Source: Cristatella mucedo
Lineage: Eukaryota > Bryozoa > Phylactolaemata > Cristatellidae
Direction: 5' to 3'
NCBI GenBank assembly: GCA_009760855.2
Contig: WPIO01000115.1
Location: 542,501-606,500 of the forward strand
DNA: 64,000 bases
The translations under genes were made by a program, and so were the position numbers. Below the pieces are notes generated by a model. That model did no database searches, was not told the DNA's origin, and saw only the letters and a program-made list of their open reading frames with translations. Positions 58,901-64,000 of this stretch are shown here, in pieces. Each line of letters starts with the position of its first letter. Positions within the stretch are counted from its first letter, which is position 1.

Positions 58901-61900
58901 TTCACGACCTCAGCCAGACCTTGGTCGGGGCGAGCACCTTTACTGCTGCACCAAACCAGCTTGGCGATGATTTGTATGGCTTACATCTTGAGATTCATTT
59001 ATAGCTTGCAATGTGTAAATTGGCGTCGGCTAATTTAGAGGTCAGGAATATCGGTAGCCTGTATTTTGTAGCAAGTGCTGCTGCCACCATGGACCGCCGT
59101 CTCTTCCTCACAGACTGCGCCTAGCTTGTAGTTTCAGTGGCAGAACATGCGGTCGGTTTTTGTTTTAAGGAAGAAGAGAAGAAAATGAAAGCTTATGCCG
59201 TTATACCACCGATTATGCCCGAGTTGCACAGCGCACGGACATATCGATATGTTAACAGAAATAGCCTCGTGGAGGACCCCATGGCTGAGCACAAAGAGAT
59301 GCTCTTGTGTTTGAACATGTGGTCCGATCAAGAGAAGGAGACTTTCAAGGAGAAATATCTGCAGCATCCAAAGAATTTTGTTTTCATTGCATCTTACTTG
59401 CCGAAGAAGGTACAGGCTCCTTTTAGCTGTGCAGGACAGTTGGTGTGTTAAACTGCAGAGCTAGCATTATTTGGTTTTATTTTATTTAGAGCGTGGCCGA
59501 GTGTGTGCGCTATTACTACCTCACCAAGAATGCCGAGAAGTATAAGAGTCTTCTCAAGAAGCAAAGAGCAGTTAATACCAAAAAGCGTCTCCCTCCGAGG
59601 CATCAGGTAGTCAATCGGCTGCCTTCGCTTGCCTGTGTGAATGATGTTTGGCTTTATCTCCTGCACTATTTCCTGTTGTGAATCTATGGGCTGCTGATTT
59701 TCTAGTGTACCTGTAGAAGCATGCACTGTCCTTGGTGGGTCGTAGGTTGTGGGAATAGCTGAATACAAAAAAATGAGCTGATCTGAAGATGACAAAAGCT
59801 AAGTTGGGGAGGAGGCAAGAAGGGTTTACTAACAATTTACCCTGCTCATTTTTGCATTTGAGAGATGGGTGTAGTTGAGCTATGTATGAAATGAGACTCA
59901 CTTTCAAGATAACCTGATGTGGCCTCGTGTCTCGGTCTTATCAAAGGGCTTGGTAGTTTGAGCGACACATTAAGTAGTTATGCCTTGGCCACATGGTTTC
60001 CAAGTCGGGAGTTCACATGATTGCATGCCTTAGACGATGTGGTGGGTGGTCATTTAATGATAATAATAATACACTTGATAAAGCAACCTCAGAGAACTCA
60101 TCTCTTTCTAGGTGCTTTACGTTTGCTGTATTTCAAGGTGGTTTGCCAGTATTATCTTTGTAATAAAACGTTTCCAAAAATTACTTAATAATGTACTTCC
60201 TTGACGAACATCTGCCAAAATATTTGATATTCTTTCTTGATTGGGGTGCCGAGCTCCTTATTCCTGGTGTAGGGGGTAAGGGATTTTAGGGAGGGGTCTC
60301 AGTCTGCTTCTGCCCATGTCGTCTGCAGACGTCTAGCAAAAAGCAGGTGCATTCTCATGCAGCAAAGACAAATTTAGAAGCTAGCTGAGTCGGAAGGACC
60401 ACGACAAAACAATTAATAGAGGCATGTTAGTCGAGAATGGCTGGATAAGAAGCATTAGGGGCGGCCGAAGCTTAAGGTTGGAATTGGGAGTTCTACTGTC
60501 GAGGACCCGATCAGCAATAGTTTGTGAAAGGGACTGGTAGTTGTTGGTCTCGTAGGCCCTACGCGACCTCCCGAGATGGCTGATGCTGGTGCAGTTTTTC
60601 GGCTAGGTAGCAATGAGCTAAACCTAACTAAAGTCAGGCAGTCGTCAAAGTCGAAATAGCTAGTAGTAGACTAAAGTCACACCACGGTATCTAGATAATA
60701 ATACTAGATGATTTAACAGCCTCTTATTGTATAGCGACAGAAAAGCCTTTACGGCTACCACTACCGCTTGCAGTGACGATAAAAGATCGCCCACCACAGG
60801 TTTCGAACCCACGACCTCGGGGCCGAGATCGTGAAAACCAACCGCCTTACCTAGTGAGCCATACATGATTCATCGTGAGCAGACCCCCACGGAAGTAAAT
60901 TCATCAGTACTCTCGAAAATTGACTTTGAGATGTTTAGTATATGTTTCCTTAAATCCAGTTTCTATGATTGTTCAAAGTAACATTGCAAAGCACCAATGC
61001 TTGTTCTCGACCGACTGTCTTTGTGGTGTCTTTGTGGCCACAAGCCCTTGTAGCAACTCGGTACAGATCACGTGATGTTTGATCTTGGTCTCTGGTCTCA
61101 GTTTGAGCCCTTCTGCATTCTATGCGTGTGCCATCTGGGAATGCATAAGCTCGCTTGCATCAAGATTGTTTGTTTCCCTTGCAGCTACGACCATTCATTA
61201 AGGCTGAGAAAGATGCTGGAAAAAATGACGAGTATGTTTTCTTGCCCGGCTGCATTTGCTTCCAGATCAGCATTCGAGCAGCTGGGTAGCTGGGCTCAAT
61301 AGCCTTATATGCATAGCAGGCTTACACGCTTACTGTTCTACTACACTGTCGTTTTTCTGTCCATGCTTTTTGCAGAGATGAAGAGGCTGACGAGTCGATG
61401 CCTGCCGACCCGAATACTGGATCTCAACTGTCTGCAGAGACAAGAGGTGAGCTCCATGTTGTGCAAACCTGGTCGCTTGTCTTATTACTCTCAATTGAAT
61501 GCGCTGTATCATTAATAGGTCAGCATGTGGTGTCAGACGTGATGTTCAATTACAATATTACCTGCATGAGCTTTTTCACTGATATGAGCCTCTTTTGACA
61601 CGAGCACGTTTCTTGACGCAATCAGGCACCAGTGGCTGTGAAGCACAGTGCCCACCACAACAAGCTGTGAATAGTGAGCAATTTCGAGACGTCGCCAGCC
61701 AGCAAGAAGAATCATCTTGTCTAGCTCAGCGATGTGTGGCTTGTGGTGCACAGCTTGGCAGCGCCCCATCTCACCAGCATGCCGTCAGCAGAGCCAACTG
61801 TGAGGCCTATGGCGTCAAAGAGGCTGACCTCAGCCCCGACATGCGGGTTTGTTCAACCTGCTGGCGTAACTCCGTACGCCGTCGGTATCTACAGTGAGTA

Positions 61901-63827
61901 TCTGTACTCGGTGTGGTCGGTTACTTGCCAGCAGCCACACCACACATCTCTGCTGGTTCTATGTGTACGGTCCTACGTGTTTAAATGGCAAGTTGAAATG
62001 GCAGCCATAAGTTTTCACTAGAATTGACCTTTGTTTACAGAATGCTGTTTGATCGGCTTTAGCCTGATCTAATTGGGGAAAGCAAATAAATGGGGCAAAG
62101 CAAATACATAGACAGGAAGGTTTTTCCACATATTTCTTCTGTTTAACAGGCTGCGAGTATAGTCTCTAATTTTGAGTTCTGGTTCTCTACTAGTGAAATG
62201 CTGAAGCTTTAGGCATGGCTGTACTCCCTGGGTTGTGCTTCTTAGATTATCAAAGCACCACAAGCCTGGCTCTATCTGGCTTAGTGCTAGCAATTAGTGC
62301 TTGCTTTAGTCCGGATTTGACCTCTTAATTCACAGTGGAACTTCTCTGGAGATTTGTATTTATGTGTAAATATCTGTCTCCAAATTCTGAAAAGCTACAT
62401 GACTACGTGGGTGTAATTAAGGAGAGCTGAAGCAGATTTCAAAGTTCGGGAGGCTCACGGTGTGCACACAGTAGTCAGCGGGCTTCAAAAACGTTTACGA
62501 AGAAAGAAGTGAGAAGCATAGCTGAATTAGAAGGGCAGTTACGGAAGCTACTAGCATGGGCATAGCAGCTGCAGTATGGGTGAAAAACGCACGCCCGAAT
62601 TTGCAGCAAGAGAGATTTTGCATGAGAATTGTGAAGTTGAGCTCCATAGGTAAGACTCTGAAATCCAAAGTTCTGTCACTAATGGTCTTGAATTAAAAGA
62701 ATAGAACCCTTGATTGCAAGCATTGCCATTGCCATCATTTGCTGACTGCAATTGGCGTTCGTACTCTTGTCTTTATATTTCCACTTTTGAATTATTGATG
62801 TGGTTCACAAGGGCTTTGTCTTTGAAGACTGCTAGGTTAGGCTAGGATATGACTGAATTTCAAAAAATTCGTCCAGCCCATTGTTTTGCTATTTTTGCAG
62901 ATGTCCCATATCCTCTTGCAAGACACCAAAGCGGAGGGTTAAACGCCTTCGGCAGCTACCTCTCAAATGGTCAGAGCTGCCACCAGAATTGAGAGATTCG
63001 CTCATGAAGGATCTTGGTAAGGCCGAACATCTTACTAGAGTATGCAGTACGATCAACCATACGTTTTCTTTCTTTACAGTCTTTCTTTACCATTAAACCG
63101 CCGGCAAGGTAGACATAAGCAAACTAACTCATCGTTATAGGAGTCAAGGATACAGTGTCCAGGTGCTGTGTTGCTTGTTTTGCTCGTATATCAAAACACG
63201 TCGGGAACAACCCTCGAACGAACGAGCCATTTCTCCCGTTTGCTCCTGAGGAATGTGCACCTGCAGGCAGTAGCGGACTTAACTGCGATACTAGCTCCAC
63301 AACTGCTGGTGTCGCATCACGGTGGACTGATGAGGAGGTGGACCTCATTAAGCTAAGTAGGTCTTCTGGCTTGCTGTTTTTTGCCACGGTGCAAGCATTC
63401 CCATCACTTTACTAATGAGGCTGTTGCATTCTAGGTCTGCGAACTAACGGCAAGAACTGGGCTGCAATGGCAGCAAGCTTGTATTCAAAGACAGAGCACC
63501 AATGCCGGATCTTCTATGCCAAATACAAGAAAGTGCACCGTCTTGACGATGTGCTAAGGGAGTACAGGAAATTCAAGGTACTTGAGATTGCTGTGTCTGC
63601 ATAGTGTGTGTCGGCTAGTGAACCGTCCCTGCGGCTTTCTAGCATTCACAGGCTTTGGTGCAGTTTGCTAAAGCATTGGGCCCTTTTATAGGGTTCACGC
63701 GACCGTGACTCATGTGCTGAATCAACCTCATTGTCTGAGGATGACGACAACGGAGAAGACAACGGAGAAGACAACGGTGAAAGCACTGACAGCTGTGAAT
63801 TGCCCATTACTTCCGTAGACACTGCTG
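40963..63827 (+). CDS. Nuclear receptor corepressor, NCoR/SMRT (Smrter) family; 5' part of gene, 19 exons
   Basis: Nuclear scaffold corepressor that recruits and activates HDAC3 for nuclear receptors and other repressors. The exons listed separately join in phase at all 18 introns, giving 887 codons before the window ends. Order: disordered N-terminus (1-202, His/Gln-rich near 120-150); coiled coil with KAELVQSIGRMDREIGKVES (~226-253); conserved QIVYTENR...GLGPKVDLPIYN (286-317); REYFEKIFPELKKQRDD (~387-403); SANT1 and its deacetylase-activating extension (~443-540); cysteine-rich module (631-739); SANT2 (783-833); acidic segment (~857-875). The match to human NCOR1/NCOR2 is by recollection of family sequence. 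Receptor-interaction motifs would lie downstream, off the window. The start was chosen for A at -3 and the exact phase match into exon 2. Confidence 0.93.
41523..41664 (+). CDS. NCoR-family gene, exon 2
   Basis: Acceptor CTGCTCTTGCAG and donor GGA|GTAAGC. Encodes GLSGSTNESSHYKRSSSPQV and PYPREPPTSYLPVPPFGSSY, a disordered Ser/Pro/Tyr-rich segment of the sort found at NCoR N-termini. It ends in phase 0. Confidence 0.82.
41665..43037 (+). other. Intron 2
   Basis: 1373 bp. No repeat or gene recognised. The first part still contains CpG; after about 42.0 kb CpG becomes scarce. Confidence 0.75.
43038..43150 (+). CDS. NCoR-family gene, exon 3
   Basis: Acceptor GTTTTTTTCAG and donor AG|GTAATA. Encodes GHDFHPHQFSQELLRRRPTM then LHDYH. 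The LRRRPxxLxxxH pattern is the conserved N-terminal block of the family (human NCOR1 has LRRRPSLLSEFH). Too short to stand out as an ORF; found by phase and conservation. Phase 0 in, phase 2 out. Confidence 0.88.
47095..48075 (-). mobile_element. LINE-B, longest copy
   Basis: From the 3' terminus (TGTAAACTCCACAAAGCCAC) through TCTCACGCAACAAAGAGAAA, GTCTAGGACCTGCAGAAC and CTTTGCTCTGTATCCATTTA to CTGCAAGGCAAACATTCAGT. It covers the second half of the reverse transcriptase and is antisense to the host gene. It serves as the reference for the shorter LINE-B pieces in the window. Confidence 0.88.
47141..47548 (-). pseudogene. LINE-B reverse transcriptase C-terminal remnant
   Basis: 135 open codons: LTHKARHGLAPPYLPELLHQ, PHTLRSCMNNKLAGPLF and SAGPRLWNSLPQFL, which match the post-polymerase region of CR1/L2-type elements. 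No catalytic box in the open part. Confidence 0.85.
48218..48383 (+). mobile_element. SINE-A, best-preserved copy
   Basis: Head GAGCCGTAATGGCTCACTAG and GTAAGGCGGTTGCTTTTCAC; inverted CGACCTCGGCCCCGAGGTCG; B box GTGGGTTCGAATCCTG; body CGATCCTTTATCGCCACTGC; tail TCTGTCGCTATACAAAAAG and TTAAATCAG. A-box and B-box motifs mark RNA polymerase III ancestry. Confidence 0.95.
50092..50228 (-). mobile_element. SINE-B copy
   Basis: TTCATTTGTATAGCGCCCTA, TATTCAGGCGCTTCACATAT, CAGACCTTGGTCGGGGCGAG and a degenerate head. It ends about 140 bp before the exon 4 acceptor. Confidence 0.9.
50371..50695 (+). CDS. NCoR-family gene, exon 4
   Basis: Acceptor TTTTTTGCAG, donor GAG|GTAAAA. Encodes CMDSEPMASYNDAVSGSSQA, the basic patch SKKIKLDLPSS (nuclear-localisation-like, aligned with the family's SKRPRLE), a His/Gln-rich stretch (HQQQSSQ) and a Gly/Ser linker. 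It follows a 7.2-kb intron, the longest in the window. Phase 1 codon completion from exon 3 gives Ser. Confidence 0.93.
51485..51988 (+). mobile_element. LINE-A 3' end, diverged
   Basis: TTTTAGGTCACTTCTTTCTT, CCCACCAGGCCAAGCATCGT, CTGACTTGACCACATTTAAA, TTGAGTTCTCTGAGGGGGCT and an (ATT)n tail. The coding part is full of stops. Confidence 0.88.
51995..52862 (+). mobile_element. LINE-A with internal deletion
   Basis: Begins at the reverse transcriptase start ([38 protein letters not shown]) and then jumps near 52195 to the post-palm region (CAGCTTGTGCAAAACTTTGC). The polymerase box is therefore missing. An AAT-rich scrap (52204-52223) sits at the deletion. It ends with GATTGAGGTCTGTAAGGGCG. It directly abuts the previous element's ATT tail. 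Confidence 0.88.
53424..53578 (+). mobile_element. SINE-B, diverged with insertion
   Basis: GAACTGGTTTGACCCAGTGG, TTAAGGTGCTTGTCCGACAG, then about 25 extra bases. Next come AAGGTCGTCGGCTAGAGC and the tail AGTTCTCTTAGGGTACTATA, CAAATGAGTTA. Confidence 0.82.
53663..53815 (+). mobile_element. SINE-A, diverged copy
   Basis: CCCAGGAGGTAAGGAGCTTG, ATGGGTTCGAATCCTGGATT, GGGCGATCCCCTTAACTGCC, GCTCTTCTGCCACTA and CTGTTAAATCAGCTGGGG. The B box is intact. Confidence 0.82.
54271..54423 (+). CDS. NCoR-family gene, exon 5 (coiled coil)
   Basis: Acceptor TTATAATAG, donor CAG|GTAAAT, phase 0 both ends. The peptide contains TKAELVQSIGRMDREIGKVE and SQIAQLKKKQ, closely matching the family block EELIQSMDRVDREIAKVE of NCOR1. 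This coiled coil is part of repression domain 1, which contacts TBL1/GPS2 in vertebrate complexes. Confidence 0.97.
54489..54569. repeat. 81-bp intronic hairpin
   Basis: Arms 54489-54525 and 54533-54569 are 37 nt each with one mismatch (C against A) and a 7-nt loop (TTGGGCA). The arms begin CTTGTTGTGGGTGAGCAGTA. It lies 65 nt after the exon 5 donor, so it would be transcribed and fold stably in the pre-mRNA. Confidence 0.97.
54718..54872 (+). mobile_element. SINE-A, diverged copy
   Basis: GCTGTGATGGCACACTAGCC, GGTTGCTCTTCATGACCTTG, GTCGTAGTTTCGAATCATGC, GCAAGCGGTGGTGATAAGTC and AAGAGGCTCTTTAATCAGCA. Confidence 0.85.
55360..55925 (-). mobile_element. LINE-A, strongly diverged
   Basis: GCTAATTCCAGACTTTTGGT and CATACGAACTGAGAGCCCAA match the C-terminal ORF2 region. 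AATCGAGATGTAGTATCACA, CAAGCCCTGATTTTTGCAAT and AAAGTAGGCCAACTTGACTG match the upstream part. The order is as in the 2 kb copy. It is an old insertion. Confidence 0.7.
56124..56243 (+). CDS. NCoR-family gene, exon 6
   Basis: Acceptor CTCTTTGTAG, donor AGG|GTAAGA. Encodes QQLEEEASMPNTKAKEEIPD and then SVAQIVYTENR. Both ends are conserved in the family (QQLEEEA and IVQIIYDENR). Confidence 0.97.
56522..56698 (+). CDS. NCoR-family gene, exon 7
   Basis: Acceptor CACTGTTTTAG, donor CAA|GTATGC. Encodes NKAQRAHNILSGLGPKVDLP, IYNLPSD and KFKSKLIDMFRARHVERQQQ, aligned with human AHKIFEGLGPKVELPLYNQPSD. Confidence 0.97.
56779..56858 (+). CDS. NCoR-family gene, exon 8
   Basis: Acceptor AAATTTGTAG, donor AA|GTACTT, with 80-bp and 93-bp introns on either side. 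Encodes EKYMIDKYAELTQSWTKKLE, matching the family block with YDQLMEAWEKK. Phase 2 out. Confidence 0.93.
56952..57038 (+). CDS. NCoR-family gene, exon 9
   Basis: Encodes KAKEQKNREYFEKIFPELKK then QRDDKDRFQ, the family block REYYEKQFPEIRKQREQ. The acceptor (TCGTTGAAG) has a poor pyrimidine tract but is required by phase and conservation. Donor AG|GTTGTA. Confidence 0.93.
57242..57326 (+). CDS. NCoR-family gene, exon 10
   Basis: Acceptor TTGCATTGTAG, donor GAG|GTAATT. Encodes RVGSRSVLGYARTEAELEQI then LDSLHEQE, the family's RVGQRG...EIIDGLSEQE region just before the deacetylase-activating domain. Confidence 0.95.
57327..59169 (+). other. Intron 10
   Basis: 1.8 kb. Contains a SINE-B at 58853-58965. 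57.5-58.8 kb is AT-rich with nothing recognised. Confidence 0.7.
58853..58965 (-). mobile_element. SINE-B, internally deleted
   Basis: AATCCATCTGCATAGCACCC, TAAGAGAACG, ATTCAGGCACTTCACGACCT (the middle is missing), CAGCCAGACCTTGGTCGGGG and CTGCACCAAACCAGCTTGG. Confidence 0.85.
59170..59409 (+). CDS. NCoR-family gene, exon 11 (deacetylase-activating domain, SANT1 start)
   Basis: Acceptor GGTTTTTGTTTTAAG, donor AAG|GTACAG. Contains AVIPPIMPE, NSLVEDPM and NMWSDQEKETFKEKYLQHPK. This is the HDAC3-binding and activating region. The Lys in HPK (residue 504) aligns with SMRT K449, an inositol-tetrakisphosphate contact in the SMRT-HDAC3 structure (from memory). Confidence 0.97.
59490..59606 (+). CDS. 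NCoR-family gene, exon 12 (SANT1 end)
   Basis: Acceptor TTATTTTATTTAG, donor CAG|GTAGTC. Encodes SVAECVRYYYLTKNAEKYKS then LLKKQR. YYLTK is the conserved end of the SANT1 third helix. The residue after it is Asn (530), where human NCOR1/SMRT have a second Lys. Confidence 0.97.
60055..60135 (-). mobile_element. LINE-A 3' tail fragment
   Basis: ATAATAATAATACACTTGAT, AAAGCAACCTCAGAGAACTC and ATCTCTTTCTAGGTGCTTTA: terminal ~80 bp only. Confidence 0.85.
60450..60640 (-). mobile_element. LINE-B, strongly diverged fragment
   Basis: GCTGATGCTGGTGCAGTTTT and TCGGCTAGGTAG resemble the LINE-B text at 47478-47510. The upstream text is only weakly alignable by eye. Confidence 0.45.
60700..60873 (-). mobile_element. 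SINE-A copy
   Basis: GATTTAACAGCCTCTTATTG, TATAGCGACAGAAAAGCCTT, GTTTCGAACCCACGACCTCG and CGCCTTACCTAGTGAGCCAT: full-length in minus orientation. Confidence 0.92.
61185..61231 (+). CDS. NCoR-family gene, exon 13
   Basis: 47-nt exon, acceptor TTTCCCTTGCAG, donor GA|GTATGT, encoding LRPFIKAEKDAGKND. A charged linker after SANT1, not conserved by eye. Supported by strong splice sites and phase (0 in, 2 out). Confidence 0.78.
61376..61446 (+). CDS. NCoR-family gene, exon 14
   Basis: Acceptor TGCTTTTTGCAG, donor G|GTGAGC. Encodes DEEADESMPADPNTGSQLSA, an acidic linker. Phase 2 in, phase 1 out, consistent with both neighbours. Confidence 0.8.
61626..61893 (+). CDS. NCoR-family gene, exon 15 (cysteine-rich module, first half)
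   Basis: Acceptor CGCAATCAG, donor CA|GTGAGT. Holds C631-x2-C634 (CVACG), C653 (SRANCEAYG) and C670-x2-C673 (RVCSTCW), followed by the basic NSVRRRY. The pattern looks like zinc co-ordination. Any fold is inferred. Confidence 0.88.
61894..62900 (+). other. Intron 15
   Basis: 1.0 kb, with a diverged LINE-B fragment in its middle (separate entry). It splits the cysteine-rich module between two exons. Confidence 0.75.
62480..62712 (-). mobile_element. LINE-B, diverged fragment
   Basis: GAAAGAAGTGAGAAGCATAG, GAATTGTGAAGTTGAGCTCC and GTTCTGTCACTAATGGTCTT follow the order of the LINE-B copy at 47220-47430. Confidence 0.65.
62901..63016 (+). CDS. NCoR-family gene, exon 16 (cysteine-rich module, middle)
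   Basis: Acceptor GCTATTTTTGCAG, donor G|GTAAGG. Encodes CPISSCKTPKRRVKRLRQLP then LKWSELPPELRDSLMKDL: another Cys pair (C685, C690) followed by a very basic stretch and a conserved-looking W-x-E-L-P-P segment. Confidence 0.9.
63141..63356 (+). CDS. NCoR-family gene, exon 17 (cysteine-rich module end, SANT2 start)
   Basis: Acceptor TCGTTATAG, donor A|GTAGGT. Starts with VKDTVSRCCVACFARISKHV (C731, C732, C735), then a linker with an unremarkable Ser/Thr composition, and ends in SRWTDEEVDLIKL, the first helix of SANT2. An alternative donor four bases later would put a TAG in frame, so this one is chosen. Confidence 0.92.
   Translation, partial: ESRIQCPGAVLLVLLVYQNTSGTTLERTSHFSRLLLRNVHLQAVADLTAILAPQLLVSHHGGLMRRWTSLS
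63435..63577 (+). CDS. NCoR-family gene, exon 18 (SANT2)
   Basis: Acceptor TGCATTCTAG, donor AAG|GTACTT. Encodes LRTNGKNWAAMAASLYSKTE and HQCRIFYAKYKKVHRLDDVL, the second and third helices of SANT2. It aligns with human GRNWAAIAKMVGTKSEAQ. SANT2 belongs to the histone-tail interaction module described for SMRT. Confidence 0.97.
63692..63827 (+). CDS. NCoR-family gene, exon 19 (last exon in window)
   Basis: Acceptor GGCCCTTTTATAG, donor G|GTAATC. Encodes SRDRDSCAESTSLSEDDDNG and three GEDNG/GESTD-type repeats, an acidic Ser-rich region like the one that follows SANT2 in vertebrate NCoR. The reading continues beyond 64000 through intron 19. Confidence 0.85.
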
Positions 63828-64000
63828 GTAATCAAATTTTTTTTGTAAATGAAGTAGTGGTTTCTGGCTTAACATGCGAATTGGAAATGCTCCGTCAGTA
63901 TAAGCAAATGGTTCTTTTAGCTTTCTTTTGCTCTTGGGTTAAATGCTGTCGAAGTGAAATGACGTGGCAGCAAAGCTCGATGGGCGTTTTAATGCTTGGA

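Larger units (their letters stand above)
59607..61184 (+). other. Intron 12
   Basis: 1.6 kb with a LINE-A tail, a diverged LINE-B piece and a SINE-A. No other feature recognised. Confidence 0.7.

Overview
This is eukaryotic, most likely bilaterian-invertebrate, nuclear DNA. One split protein-coding gene with GT-AG introns fills the right third. The rest is dense with LINE and SINE remnants, microsatellites and decayed DNA transposons. No rRNA, intact tRNA, CRISPR array or operon-like gene cluster is visible. The species cannot be fixed from sequence alone.

Left part (1-40.9 kb): I find no host protein-coding gene that I can defend. It holds copies of two non-LTR retrotransposon families. LINE-A is L2/CR1-like; its longest copy, at 2018-5015 (minus), carries endonuclease and reverse transcriptase with a frameshift and a nonsense codon. 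LINE-B is a second family with a different 3' end. There are two tRNA-derived SINE families, a decayed pogo/Tigger-type transposon (24.7-26.5 kb), and a 215-bp hAT miniature element at 8.7 kb that I recognise as SPIN-like. Also present are a palindrome cluster at 13.5 kb, a pair of inverted near-identical composite repeats at 22 and 27 kb, long purine tracts, and a 365-bp direct duplication at 39 kb with a perfect 29-bp hairpin at its junction. By eye, about 7-28.9 kb is CpG-rich and about 30-39 kb is CpG-poor.

Right part (40.9-64 kb): a plus-strand gene for an NCoR/SMRT (Smrter) family nuclear-receptor corepressor. Nineteen coding exons can be placed, from an initiator ATG at 40963 to a donor at 63827, and the gene runs off the window. 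All 18 junctions agree in reading phase and give 887 complete codons. The protein has an N-terminal disordered region, a coiled coil, the HDAC3-activating SANT1 region, a cysteine-rich module that I do not place in vertebrate NCOR1/2, and SANT2. A CRE-like site, a YY1-type motif and a 7-codon upstream ORF lie just before the start. The introns have taken up many LINE/SINE insertions in both orientations and one 81-bp hairpin.

The repeat families are linked: the SINE-B 3' tail resembles the LINE-A 3' tail, the expected mark of a SINE mobilised by its partner LINE.
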